Below, piece after piece: positions 1 to 8,374 of a stretch of DNA of 35,054 bases. The notes under the pieces are model-generated. The model had not been told where the DNA came from and made no database searches. It was given only the letters and a program-made list of their open reading frames with translations. The DNA lies in assembly GCA_937944095.1 (NCBI GenBank), contig CALEAC010000116.1, positions 1-35,054 on the forward strand, read 5' to 3'. The translations under genes were made by a program, and so were the position numbers. Positions within the stretch are counted from its first letter, which is position 1; each line of letters opens with the position of its first letter. This DNA is from an uncultured Saprospiraceae bacterium. Lineage in GTDB: Bacteria; Bacteroidota; Bacteroidia; Chitinophagales; Saprospiraceae.

Positions 1-1
1 C

Positions 2-247
2 ATACCACCACTGCCGGTTATGAAAACTCTATACGTTTCCGGAGGAAGAAAAGATAAGATATCCAAGGGTGATCTCGCTGGTCTATTTATGAAACAAGCG
101 GAATTAGAAAAAGACGAATTAGGCATCATCGAAGTAAAAGATGAATGTGCCTTTGTCGCAGTGATTCGAGACAAAGCAGAGCTTGTGGCAGAACAACTTA
201 ATAACGCACGCGTAAAGAAAAGAAAGGTTAGAGTCTATACAATATAA
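2..247 (+). CDS. DEAD-box RNA helicase, C-terminal fragment (DbpA-type RNA-binding domain)
   Basis: This is the 3' end of a longer gene cut by the window edge. The frame stays open upstream of the tracked ATG (residues IPPLPV precede it), so that ATG is very likely internal. The visible 80 or so residues match the small RRM-like DbpA RNA-binding domain found at the C-terminus of DEAD-box helicases: a beta strand (LYVSGGRKDKI), a helix with GDLAGLF, then a strand ending CAFVAVI and a basic tail (RVKKRKVRVYTI). In that family the domain anchors the helicase to structured RNA, classically 23S rRNA for DbpA, so a role in ribosome assembly or RNA remodelling is inferred. The helicase core lies outside the window and the exact paralogue (DbpA, CsdA/DeaD type) cannot be decided. 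Confidence 0.75.
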   Translation: MPPLPVMKTLYVSGGRKDKISKGDLAGLFMKQAELEKDELGIIEVKDECAFVAVIRDKAELVAEQLNNARVKKRKVRVYTI

Positions 248-331
248 CATGTAGCAGATCAGATTCATTAAATCAAAGTAGGAGCCTAGCCTAGTTATAA
301 TTAAAGTAAGAACTTACACCAGCTATATGAT

Positions 332-2197
332 TTACTTTATAATCACTTTCCTTGTGGAATAACTATGTGCTGTATTAATTTGTAGAAGATAAGTCCCAGC
401 TGATAAGTCGGATGAATCGATAGTCAATTGATGTACTCCTGAAGCGTAATACCTATGTGCTTCTGTTAGCACACTCTGCCCCTGTACATTATAGAGACTT
501 AGTTGAATAGTGGAGCCACGCTGTAGTTCGAAGTCCAAGGTAAAGTAACCTGAGGCTGGATTAGGCACAAGGCCAGTTATCACTAGGTCTTGGAATAATG
601 GAACTGCTTTTTCCTCGACTGAGACTCCATTCTTGTTGTAGAAATAAGCATAGACTGCAAGTCTACCATCAGCAGTTCTTCCGTCTGACCAGAATGGGAT
701 AGTATATTCGCCAACTGTTAGAATCTCATTATACTCTCCGATACCAAAATCATTATTAAGCTGCCCTATGGTACTAAAGTCAGTCGATAAAGAACTGACA
801 GAAAATTCTTGAGATATACCATCATTATCTGTTTGTCTGAGATAATAGTTCGTCTCCATACCTAAAGAATCTGTTCGCCGATCATACCAGCCACCAACCA
901 GTTCCCCAGCTTCTGTGACAGCTAGAGAATTATAGAACTGGTCCGTATCTATATCAGTGAGCTCAGAGAAGCGCTGAGGCTCGGTCCAGCTTATTCCACC
1001 ATCACTAGTGCTTAGATAGTACACACTAGCTGACGTATACGCTATAGAGTCAGTCGGCAGGCCAAAGGCTGTAAATGACACATACAGCGTACCATCTGTA
1101 TCTGTTCCAGACATATCGACCGCCATCTGTGGACAAGGGTAAGCTCTATTTGAACTAATACCAGGTATCGAAAAGTCACTAGTCCCAAAATCAGAGAAGA
1201 CAAACTCTGTTACTTTCTTTGCTGAGGAGTAACTGGCACCCCCATCTTCGGATCGAGAATAATATAGAGCATAGAGGTTTTGGTTTTCGTCTTCATCTGC
1301 AAGGAAAGTAACATGTACCTGACCTTTTCGATCTACTTCTAAAGTAACGAACTGAGAGATGATATGTGTAGAATCAGAAATTACAATAGCCATACTATCA
1401 AACGCTGTCTCATTAGGCAACTTACGACGCATTGTAATATCATATGTTGGCTCATTGGAAGCAAGGCCTAGCATGACATAACCCATATATAAATTTCCCT
1501 TATAGGGACTTTCCTTATTAACATCTCCTACGAGCCACTCCTTATCAGCAGCAGCTTCGAGATCTGAAAAAGCTAGGAGATCTGTAAATTGGTTAAGTTC
1601 AATTGGCTCATAATTGGTATTCCAAGATAAGCCTCCATCTTCGGAGTCAGCAAGATAGATTCCCCACTTACCCTCTGAAATAGCTTGATCTACATCCACT
1701 CTAAGCCACGATAGATAGAGCTTGCCCTTATCGTCATAAGCCAGCAGTGGATCACCACCACCTAGGGTAATGCGATTTAATTCATTCCCAGTAAAGTCAG
1801 ACAACAACCAGGTATCACCAAAATCAAAGGTCACATAAATACTAATAGTTAGAGCCTCAAAAATGTTATCTATATTATAACTCATTACTGCAACGACAAG
1901 ATGATCTGGGTCATTGGGGTCGACAATAGCATGTAGTTCCGACTCCACTTTTCCTTGCTTACTGATGAGCACTTCGCCATTAGCATTATGCTTAGATGAT
2001 AACGGTGAGCTCTCAGCATCATGCATCTCAGCGTTCGCCACCAAACGTTCAAAGAACCCTTCTATCATTTCGAACTTTTCGATGGCTACGACTCTGCCAT
2101 CTTGATGAGTAGGCATGACAAAATTTTCCTGCCCTGATAAAGAGGCTGCAGCTATAGTCAATAAAAACAAGCAAGTACTCCTGGATAGATAAGTCAT
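332..2197 (-). CDS. Secreted BNR/sialidase-like beta-propeller protein with T9SS sorting domain
   Basis: A roughly 620-residue exported protein. The tracked ORF begins at 2266, but I choose the internal ATG at 2197. It gives a clean signal peptide (LFLLTIAAASLSGQ), and the upstream extension would run through a TAnnTTTG promoter box 5 nt before this ATG. The body has repeated Asp-box-like patterns (for example SEDGGLSWN, SEDGGASYS, STSDGGISWTEP), typical of BNR/sialidase-fold propellers. No sialidase catalytic set could be confirmed, so enzymatic activity is not claimed. The last 80 residues (VPNPASGYFTL ... LSAGTYLLQI ... KVIIK) form a type A T9SS C-terminal sorting domain, predicting export across the outer membrane and surface attachment or release. 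Monocistronic: it is separated from queG by about 140 bp. Confidence 0.8.
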   Translation of the reverse strand: MTYLSRSTCLFLLTIAAASLSGQENFVMPTHQDGRVVAIEKFEMIEGFFERLVANAEMHDAESSPLSSKHNANGEVLISKQGKVESELHAIVDPNDPDHLVVAVMSYNIDNIFEALTISIYVTFDFGDTWLLSDFTGNELNRITLGGGDPLLAYDDKGKLYLSWLRVDVDQAISEGKWGIYLADSEDGGLSWNTNYEPIELNQFTDLLAFSDLEAAADKEWLVGDVNKESPYKGNLYMGYVMLGLASNEPTYDITMRRKLPNETAFDSMAIVISDSTHIISQFVTLEVDRKGQVHVTFLADEDENQNLYALYYSRSEDGGASYSSAKKVTEFVFSDFGTSDFSIPGISSNRAYPCPQMAVDMSGTDTDGTLYVSFTAFGLPTDSIAYTSASVYYLSTSDGGISWTEPQRFSELTDIDTDQFYNSLAVTEAGELVGGWYDRRTDSLGMETNYYLRQTDNDGISQEFSVSSLSTDFSTIGQLNNDFGIGEYNEILTVGEYTIPFWSDGRTADGRLAVYAYFYNKNGVSVEEKAVPLFQDLVITGLVPNPASGYFTLDFELQRGSTIQLSLYNVQGQSVLTEAHRYYASGVHQLTIDSSDLSAGTYLLQINTAHSYSTRKVIIK

Positions 2198-2202
2198 AAG
2201 GG

Positions 2203-2210
2203 CAAATTTA
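2203..2210 (-). promoter_or_regulatory. TAnnTTTG -7 box 5 nt before the ATG of the BNR protein
   Basis: The minus strand reads TAAATTTG, a match to the Bacteroidota housekeeping-sigma -7 consensus TAnnTTTG. It ends 5 nt before the ATG at 2197. No good TTG -33 element is visible; the nearest is a TTA about 20 nt upstream. The spacing implies transcription starting at or very near the start codon. Confidence 0.45.
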
Positions 2211-2336
2211 TAAATGCAACGGTGATCGGTTAACAGTCGAGACCTTAGACAAGTAAAATAATACACTTGCTACACTCCTCTGTTACTCTAAATATAAGAA
2301 ATAGATCAGATCTCATAGCTTATATAAGGCAGCTAA

Positions 2337-3278
2337 TCACGACATTTCTGTATCAGGCCTGATCGCTTTGATATTCCGCTGTAAACCCGCGAAACCAGTC
2401 CGTCTAACAGCACTTCCTACAAATAATGCATCAAATTTTTCTTGCGTAAGTCCTGCCCAGTCCTCAGACTCCATCGCTTCTAACATCTCGGAGGGCAAAA
2501 ACTTCGATTCATTGTGCGGCTTAGAGAATTTATTCCAAGGGCAAACATCCTGACAAATATCACAACCAAAGATCCAGTTTTCCATCTTCGATTTATATGC
2601 TTCTGGTATTTGATCCGCTTTGAGCTCTATTGTGAGATAGGAAATACACTTACTGGCATCGAGGGTATAGCCCTCTTCGGCTATTGCCTCTGTCGGACAA
2701 GCAGAAATACATCGAGTGCAGGTTCCACAGTGATCTGAGATGGGCACAGTGTACTCTAGAGGTACATTGAGAAGTAATTCAGCTAGAAAAAAATACGAAC
2801 CTTTCTTTGGATTTATAATTAAGCCATTCTTGCCATACCATCCCAAGCCGGCACGCTTAGCCCACTCTCTTTCCATGATAGGGGCACTGTCTACACATGC
2901 CCGACCGCTAACCCCGGGTAGCTCATCTTGGATAGTTTGCAGTAACTGTTTTAATTTTTTTCTTAAGAGCTTATGATAGTCTTTACCATATGCATACTTG
3001 GCGATCTGAGGGCCTTTATCTGTGAGCGTCTGCTCAGGGAAATAATTATAACTTAAGCAAACGACAGATTGTGCATCAGGCAGTAGTTTCTGAGGGTCTA
3101 TACGCAGTTCGTAATGATTCTCTAAGTAGTGCATCTGACCTTGGTATCCCTGGGCAAGCCAATCCTTGAGCCGGTCTCCTTCGTCATTTAGTGTGGCCAC
3201 TTTGGCGAAGCCTACTTCATCGAAGCCGAGTTCGATTGCTTTGGTACGAATAAGGTCTGATCTCTCTTGTAAGCTCAT
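2337..3278 (-). CDS. queG: Epoxyqueuosine reductase QueG
   Basis: QueG catalyses the last step of queuosine synthesis, the cobalamin-dependent reduction of epoxyqueuosine to queuosine at position 34 of GUN-anticodon tRNAs. At 313 residues it is typical for the Bacteroidota family. Visible hallmarks are the VDSAPIMERE active-site segment (Asp130 candidate), GLGWYGKNGL, the first ferredoxin motif CGTCTRCISACP (Cys184/187/190/194) and the second cluster with CDICQDVCPWN (Cys239/242/246), which together bind two [4Fe-4S] clusters. The start ATG overlaps the stop codon of the upstream DUF389 gene by one base (TAATG), which fixes the start and suggests translational coupling. It is a cytosolic enzyme; no other queuosine genes lie nearby. 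Confidence 0.95.
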   Translation of the reverse strand: MSLQERSDLIRTKAIELGFDEVGFAKVATLNDEGDRLKDWLAQGYQGQMHYLENHYELRIDPQKLLPDAQSVVCLSYNYFPEQTLTDKGPQIAKYAYGKDYHKLLRKKLKQLLQTIQDELPGVSGRACVDSAPIMEREWAKRAGLGWYGKNGLIINPKKGSYFFLAELLLNVPLEYTVPISDHCGTCTRCISACPTEAIAEEGYTLDASKCISYLTIELKADQIPEAYKSKMENWIFGCDICQDVCPWNKFSKPHNESKFLPSEMLEAMESEDWAGLTQEKFDALFVGSAVRRTGFAGLQRNIKAIRPDTEMS

Positions 3279-4657
3279 TATTCGATGATCAGTATTATAC
3301 TATCCTTTTTGGTCTTAATCTTAAGCCAATCAGTCAGTTTCTCTATCTCGTTTGGGTTGGGCGCTAAAGTGAAACTCGTATACGCAATCACCATTGTATC
3401 TATGCTCTCATCTACCAGGTCTCGAAAGATATTATCTGAGATAGAAAATTCTTCTAATTCAGGAAAAACAGATTTGGCTTCGTTAGAGAAGGCGACGACA
3501 TCGAAACTATTTTCTTCGAGACGGTGGATTTGGCTCTGTAACGCTCGGATGATACTATCCTTTTCATTGAAAACCTCAGTGGAATTATCTCTATATTCTT
3601 CCATGTAATTCTTAAGAGAAGCAAGATCCTCCTCTCCGACAACGTCAGCACCTTGGTAGATGATCAGCTTGCTTTTTTCGCCTAACTTTTGTCTGAAAAG
3701 ATTCTTGATTAATGCCAGTTCCTCCCCTTCTACTCTATCTCCGAAAAGCGTGACTTCGAAAATGCTCGCGTCTTGACGATAAGTCTTTACCTTCTTGATC
3801 ACAGTCCGGCCTGTGGGGTTGATAACCTCCCTGACAAATGATTCACAACTCTGCTCGAATACTGTCTTTTTGACCACATTAAAGGCCGTATAAATACTAG
3901 GAATAATCGTTGCTATGACGATAAAGGCTATATATGTTTTTACTCGAGCTTCTCTAACAGAATCCTCGAATTGCTTCTTACGATAGCGAAGCAACCTGAC
4001 GATAAAATAGGTGGATAGACTTATAAAAACACAATTGATACAAAAGAGATAAAGAGCACCAAAGAAGAAGCCCCATTCGAACTGGGCCAAGCCGTAGCCA
4101 GCTGTACAGAGTGGCGGCATCAGTGCAGTAGCAATCGCCACACCTGGTACAGCATTACTCTTCTCCTTCCTCGAACCAGCAACGATACCAGCTGTTCCGC
4201 CAAAAAAAGCAATCAGAACATCATAGAAATTAGGTGCAGTCCTCGAAATCAGTTCTGACTGGGCATCATCTAAGGGTGATATCCAGAAATACAAAGCAGA
4301 AGCTAAGACACTCATTAACACAGCAATGCCTAAATTCTTTGCTGCTTTGACTATCAGTTGGAAATCATTGATACCCATTCCTAAGCCGATACCCATTATT
4401 GGACCCATAATCGGTGAGATAAGCATGGCACCGATTATAACTGCTGTTGAGTTGACATTCAGACCAACTGAGCAGACCAATATAGCAAAGATGAGAATCC
4501 AGAGATTTGCCCCCTTGAATATTATGCCTTTCCTGATTTCCTTCTTCGCATCGCGCTCATGAGCGTTGTCAATATCTCGAAGATCAAATAGCTCCTTGAG
4601 CCAAGACTGAATATCCTTACCTAAATTATTATTCTGCTGTGTCGATGACTGACTCAT
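3278..4657 (-). CDS. DUF389 family integral membrane protein
   Basis: A roughly 459-residue membrane protein of the widespread but uncharacterised DUF389 family. I prefer the ATG at 4657 (MSQSSTQQNN) over the tracked 4708 start, because the extra N-terminal residues are not family-like. The N-terminal third holds the conserved core: a soluble helix with DAKKEIRKGI, then membrane segments with NVNSTAVIIGAMLISPIMGP and IATALMPPLCTAGYGL. The Pro- and Gly-rich ISPIMGPIMG motif is diagnostic. Five or six transmembrane helices are followed by a C-terminal soluble half of about 230 residues with alternating strands and a coiled-coil-like helix (IRALQSQIHRLEEN). Function is unknown; family members are sometimes suspected of transport. 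It is co-transcribed and translationally coupled with queG, although no shared pathway is evident. Confidence 0.85.
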   Translation of the reverse strand: MSQSSTQQNNNLGKDIQSWLKELFDLRDIDNAHERDAKKEIRKGIIFKGANLWILIFAILVCSVGLNVNSTAVIIGAMLISPIMGPIMGIGLGMGINDFQLIVKAAKNLGIAVLMSVLASALYFWISPLDDAQSELISRTAPNFYDVLIAFFGGTAGIVAGSRKEKSNAVPGVAIATALMPPLCTAGYGLAQFEWGFFFGALYLFCINCVFISLSTYFIVRLLRYRKKQFEDSVREARVKTYIAFIVIATIIPSIYTAFNVVKKTVFEQSCESFVREVINPTGRTVIKKVKTYRQDASIFEVTLFGDRVEGEELALIKNLFRQKLGEKSKLIIYQGADVVGEEDLASLKNYMEEYRDNSTEVFNEKDSIIRALQSQIHRLEENSFDVVAFSNEAKSVFPELEEFSISDNIFRDLVDESIDTMVIAYTSFTLAPNPNEIEKLTDWLKIKTKKDSIILIIE

Positions 4658-4771
4658 ATGCAATTTCTTAGCTGCACAAAATTGTATGTTTATTATATCA
4701 AATTCCAATCAGTAGCGGAAGACGACACATAATCAGCCTAAAAAACTCAGGAATATATGAATCCATATAAA

Positions 4772-5215
4772 CTAGCGCCTCTTAGCGAAGAAATCCTTAA
4801 GCATAGTCCCACAATTATCATGGCAAATACCATATTCGAGCTTTGTATCAGGATGTAAGAGTTCCTTGCCGTAAATCATGAATCCGCCTTTATCGTCAGA
4901 CGCACCATAGACGAGTTTTTGCACACGTGCCCACTTTAGTGCACCAGCGCACATGATACAGGGCTCTAAGGTCACATAAATCGTACAATCTGTCAGAAAC
5001 TTGGAACCCAAGTAATTGGATGCAGCTGTTATGGCTAAGATCTCAGCATGTGCCGTAATATCCTCTAATCTCTCGACCTGATTATGGGCCTTAGCAATCA
5101 CAACATTATTACAGACAACAACAGCCCCTACAGGTACTTCCCCAGAGGAAGCCGCGATTTCTGCTTCCTGTATCGCCTTTTTCATGAAATGCTCATCAGA
5201 AAATACACTCAACAT
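4772..5215 (-). CDS. tadA: tRNA adenosine(34) deaminase TadA
   Basis: TadA converts adenosine to inosine at the wobble position of tRNA-Arg(ACG). The 147-residue protein starting at 5215 (MLSVFSDEHF) matches family length. The tracked ORF adds 24 hydrophobic residues from 5287 that are not part of the family, so I reject that start. Motifs: AHAE (His56 zinc ligand, Glu58 proton shuttle) and PCIMC (Cys86, Cys89 zinc ligands), plus the SGEVPVGAVVV substrate-binding strand near residues 24-34. The FGxx-type C-terminal region (DDKGGFMIYG) also fits TadA rather than guanine deaminase or cytidine deaminase. It is cytosolic, probably monocistronic, and preceded by a structured leader region. Confidence 0.93.
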   Translation of the reverse strand: MLSVFSDEHFMKKAIQEAEIAASSGEVPVGAVVVCNNVVIAKAHNQVERLEDITAHAEILAITAASNYLGSKFLTDCTIYVTLEPCIMCAGALKWARVQKLVYGASDDKGGFMIYGKELLHPDTKLEYGICHDNCGTMLKDFFAKRR

Positions 5216-5487
5216 TATGATATAGATTAGAGTAAAATAAAAAAACGATTGTCCGTAATGATACCAATAGCTGACCACCATTTCCATTCTTGCCCTCTAA
5301 CTCCCTGAAGGGCAACTTCAGCCCGAGCCATGGATACCCTTTTTGGGGATTATGGGTGAGCAGGGCATTATCAGAACCTCTAGCTAAGATTTAGGATACT
5401 CAGATAAAAAAAATGGAGTTGCCTAGTTAGCAATCCCACAACTATAACTTTGCTTATTCAAATATAAGGTACAAACCCAATCAGACA
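5216..5487. other. Intergenic region upstream of tadA with alternative stem pairings
   Basis: No gene is visible in this stretch. It holds overlapping inverted repeats. CTGAAG (5305-5310) pairs with CTTCAG (5316-5321) around a 5-nt loop. TGCCCT (5291-5296) can pair either with AGGGCA at 5309-5314 or with AGGGCA at 5362-5367, and these options are mutually exclusive. A CCC/GGG hairpin with a T5 loop lies at 5337-5347. Promoter-like boxes occur on both strands: TATATTTG on minus (5459-5466), and TTG-N23-TAACTTTG on plus (5419-5452). A minus-strand transcript from the first box would place the stems in a roughly 240-nt tadA leader. No known riboswitch class was recognised. Confidence 0.35.
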
Positions 5488-5491
5488 TAAA

Positions 5492-5523
5492 AAAAGGGGA
5501 ACACAGTGAAGCATTCCCCTTTT
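5492..5523 (-). terminator. Rho-independent terminator after the 230-residue T9SS protein
   Basis: A 10-bp perfect stem, AAAAGGGGAA (5492-5501) against TTCCCCTTTT (5514-5523), has a 12-nt loop. On the minus strand it is followed by a T run (5489-5495). It lies just 3' of the stop codon at 5542. The symmetric A/T flanks could let it act in both directions. Confidence 0.8.
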
Positions 5524-5541
5524 AACATATATTTTTTAAAA

Positions 5542-6234
5542 TCAGTCCTTGATCAATCTTTTAGTTGTTATTACTTGACCTTTGTTATCATATAAACTAA
5601 GGTAGTATATACCTTTCTGGAAGCTTGTCAGGTCATAAGATGCATCTGTCTTATGGTTATACGTCTGAACCTTCTTACCAACGAAATCAAATAAATTCAT
5701 CATGCTGACATCACTATTATTAGTCACCTTAAAGTAGTTTGCCGCTGGGTTAGGGTAGATACTCACAGTTGTATCGACTAAAGCATCAGAGATAGAAGAT
5801 CCACCTTGTATCTCATAATCAATTCTAAGCACACCATATTCGATCGAGCTATCTTCTGCATCGTACAATCTAAAGTTGATGTGACCAACACCCTGAACGC
5901 CTTTGTGGTCGAGTGTTACTTTAAAAAAACCGACTACTGATTCACCTGACCCTATGAAATTAGGCTCCGAAGGAGGACAAGTTTCTGTCCCTGGTCCATA
6001 ACAAAGATTGGCATCACAGATAGTGAATTGCCACTCTTCTGGAATATCAGCTCTATCTACAGTCCATAGAAATGGAGCCTCTCCAGCTGAATTATTGAAT
6101 ACATCGAACTTTGCATCTATCCGACTATCATCAATGCTACCTGTAACCTCAATGCTTTCTGGATTGATGTCCAGGTTCTGACCAACTAGTGAAAAGGATA
6201 AGCAAAGGCTAACTAAGAGTATAAGTTGTTTCAT
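5542..6234 (-). CDS. Small secreted protein with T9SS sorting domain, unknown function
   Basis: A 230-residue exported protein. The N-terminus is a good signal peptide (MKQLILLVSLCLSFSLVGQ). The mature part (residues 20-140) is a beta-rich domain with an Ig-like or ASPM/SPD-2-like feel: alternating hydrophobic strands, DVFNNSAGEAPFLWTVDR, and a short Cys pair region CDANLCYGPGTETC that may form disulfides. Residues 150-230 form a type A T9SS sorting domain (IYPNPAANYFKVTN ... LTSFQKGIYYLSLYDNKGQVITTKRLIKD). I do not recognise a specific function; binding or adhesion is a guess from domain style. It is monocistronic, with a strong terminator downstream and a divergent guaB upstream. Confidence 0.8.
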   Translation of the reverse strand: MKQLILLVSLCLSFSLVGQNLDINPESIEVTGSIDDSRIDAKFDVFNNSAGEAPFLWTVDRADIPEEWQFTICDANLCYGPGTETCPPSEPNFIGSGESVVGFFKVTLDHKGVQGVGHINFRLYDAEDSSIEYGVLRIDYEIQGGSSISDALVDTTVSIYPNPAANYFKVTNNSDVSMMNLFDFVGKKVQTYNHKTDASYDLTSFQKGIYYLSLYDNKGQVITTKRLIKD

Positions 6235-6363
6235 AGTAATATTTATTTGACCTGGATAAAATTAAACATTTTTCATATTTAAAAGCTTAAGAATTGGTGA
6301 ATTGTCTTAAAAAAACACAAAACAAGCTCATAAAAGACGATTTCTAATCTAATTGAGATTTCT

Positions 6364-6371
6364 TAGATTTG
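6364..6371 (+). promoter_or_regulatory. TAnnTTTG -7 box immediately before guaB
   Basis: TAGATTTG matches the Bacteroidota -7 consensus and ends 3 nt before the guaB ATG at 6375. No TTG at the expected -33 distance was found. If functional, the guaB transcript would be leaderless or nearly so. Confidence 0.4.
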
Positions 6372-6374
6372 CGG

Positions 6375-7844
6375 ATGGATACAAAGATTAAAGCACCATT
6401 TCTGGAATCATTCACTTTTGATGATGTTCTTTTGGTCCCTGCTTACTCAGAAGTTCTGCCCAGAGATGTCTCCCTTAAGACCAAGATTACTAAAGATCTC
6501 GCACTCAACATTCCGATAGTTTCTGCTGCGATGGACACGGTTACGGAATACAAACTGGCTATAGCGATGGCTAGAACCGGTGGTATAGGTCTGATTCATA
6601 AGAACATGAGTATTGCAGACCAGGCGGAGCAAGTTAGGAAGGTCAAACGATCAGAAAGCGGTATGATTATCGATCCAGTCACCCTGGGTGCTGATGCATT
6701 AGTAGCTGATGCTCAGAGACTTATGAAAGTACATAAGATTGGCGGCATCCCAATAATAGATAAAGATGGTAAGCTGATCGGTATCCTTACTAATCGAGAT
6801 CTAAGATTCGAAACAGACCCTAAGCAAAAGGCTAAGGATCTCATGACGAAAGAAAACCTGATTACTGCACCCGAAGGAACAACCCTAGAGGAAGCTAAAT
6901 CAATCTTGCAGAAACATAAGATCGAGAAACTTCCTGTTGTAACCAAGGACAACATCTTAGTCGGACTCATTACGTATAAGGATATCCTCAGAGTCCAGGA
7001 CTACCCTAATTCTTCTAAGGACATCCATGGCCGATTGCTGGTCGGTGCTGCTGTGGGTGTTACCGCCGACACACTAGAACGTATGGAAGCCCTTATCAGC
7101 ATGGATGTCGATGTGATAGCGATAGATACAGCCCATGGTCACTCATTAGGTGTTCTCAATATGGTCAGAGAAGCCAAAGCCAATTTTCCTGACATACAGA
7201 TTATTGGGGGCAATGTAGCGACCGCCGCCGCCGCCAGAGCCTTAGTCGAAGCTGGCGCTGATGGTGTCAAGGTAGGTATAGGACCAGGATCTATATGCAC
7301 CACAAGGATTGTAGCCGGTGTCGGTGTCCCGCAACTTACAGCCATCATGGAAGCCGCCAAAGGGGTAAAAGGTACAGGGATACCCATCATAGGGGATGGC
7401 GGGATTCGGTACACTGGCGACATAGGTAAGGCAATCGCTGCTGGTGCAGATTGTATTATGGCTGGCTCCCTATTCGCTGGGACGGAAGAAGCGCCAGGCG
7501 AGACAATCCTATATCAAGGCCGAAAATTTAAAGTATACAGGGGCATGGGCTCACTCGGCGCGATGCAGATTGGCTCTAAAGACAGGTACTTTCAGGATAT
7601 GGAAAGCGATGTAAAAAAGCTAGTCCCAGAAGGTATCGAGGGGCGTGTCCCATATAAAGGCACCTTATCAGAAGTCATGGTCCAATATCTCGGCGGACTA
7701 AGAGCTGGTATGGGTTATGTCGGAGCAAAGGATATTTCTACTCTGAAGAATGCTCAGATGGTCAAAATATCAGCTTCTGGCATTCATGAAAGCCATCCTC
7801 ACAACATCAATATCACCAAGGAAGCGCCTAATTATACTCGATAA
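6375..7844 (+). CDS. guaB: Inosine-5'-monophosphate dehydrogenase
   Basis: GuaB oxidises IMP to XMP with NAD+, the committed step of guanine nucleotide synthesis. The 489-residue length is standard. The track starts at a TTG (6369); the ATG two codons later is preferred, since family members begin just before the [16 protein letters not shown] motif. Domain order: TIM-barrel start (residues 1-90), a CBS pair (about 95-205, EALI-type regulatory module), then the rest of the barrel. The catalytic loop [16 protein letters not shown] places the nucleophile at Cys308. The IMP phosphate-binding region [13 protein letters not shown] and the flap (GRVPYKGTL) are intact. It is cytosolic and stands alone between divergent or convergent neighbours. 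Confidence 0.97.
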   Translation: MDTKIKAPFLESFTFDDVLLVPAYSEVLPRDVSLKTKITKDLALNIPIVSAAMDTVTEYKLAIAMARTGGIGLIHKNMSIADQAEQVRKVKRSESGMIIDPVTLGADALVADAQRLMKVHKIGGIPIIDKDGKLIGILTNRDLRFETDPKQKAKDLMTKENLITAPEGTTLEEAKSILQKHKIEKLPVVTKDNILVGLITYKDILRVQDYPNSSKDIHGRLLVGAAVGVTADTLERMEALISMDVDVIAIDTAHGHSLGVLNMVREAKANFPDIQIIGGNVATAAAARALVEAGADGVKVGIGPGSICTTRIVAGVGVPQLTAIMEAAKGVKGTGIPIIGDGGIRYTGDIGKAIAAGADCIMAGSLFAGTEEAPGETILYQGRKFKVYRGMGSLGAMQIGSKDRYFQDMESDVKKLVPEGIEGRVPYKGTLSEVMVQYLGGLRAGMGYVGAKDISTLKNAQMVKISASGIHESHPHNINITKEAPNYTR

Positions 7845-7968
7845 ATGCAATAAGGAATACAATTGACCAAGGACGGACGGAGGACGGAATAAGAGGAACG
7901 GTTAACGGTGAGCAAGCATAGAATTAGGGGCTAACAGGAAAACGAGAGCTTCCATGTTTGTGATGTAA
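7845..7968. repeat. Short purine-rich intergenic stretch with GACGGA repeats
   Basis: The 124 bp between guaB and the convergent DCC gene contain three closely spaced GACGGA units (ggacggacggaggacgg, about 7872-7888) in a strongly purine-rich plus strand. No terminator-like stem was identified. Confidence 0.3.
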
Positions 7969-8370
7969 CTAAGTGATGAATCTATCTCTTGGGAAATTCA
8001 CTTGTAGAGCACATGCATCACTCTGTGTAACAATACTCTGTCGATTCGCAGCGACCTTAGTATAGACCCAATCTCTTATCCATCTAGGCACGACTCTGAA
8101 TACGCCCAATAAACTGAGGGGTGGTGATAACCAACTACAAATCCTTATAGCGGCTGTGCTATCGGAGTAGATTACACCTTGGTCGATGAGTATAACCGAA
8201 TCTGGATTATTAGGTAACGCAAATTGCTGTTGTAGAGACTTATAAGGGTGACTCTGCGATGAGATGAAAAGCAGCTCAGAATTCTTTTCGTGATCTAAGA
8301 TAAAACGGACCGTCCTGTTACAAAAGTCACAGGTGCCATCAATAATGACTACCGGCTGCTTTAGTTCCAT
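7969..8370 (-). CDS. DCC-family thiol-disulfide oxidoreductase (DUF393)
   Basis: A 133-residue protein of the DCC (DUF393) family, named for the N-terminal DxxCxxC motif. Here it reads DGTCDFCN with Cys14 and Cys17. It is predicted to have a thioredoxin-like fold, and members are assumed to be thiol-disulfide oxidoreductases, though substrates are mostly unknown. The family pattern continues with FILDHEKNSELLFISSQS (residues 24-41), DSVILID, the SDSTAAIRIC segment and a C-terminal RVVPRWIRDWVY. No signal peptide is seen, so cytoplasmic action is likely. It lies 4 bp downstream of the lipoprotein gene, so the two are almost certainly co-transcribed. Confidence 0.88.
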   Translation of the reverse strand: MELKQPVVIIDGTCDFCNRTVRFILDHEKNSELLFISSQSHPYKSLQQQFALPNNPDSVILIDQGVIYSDSTAAIRICSWLSPPLSLLGVFRVVPRWIRDWVYTKVAANRQSIVTQSDACALQVNFPRDRFIT

Positions 8371-8374
8371 GTTC

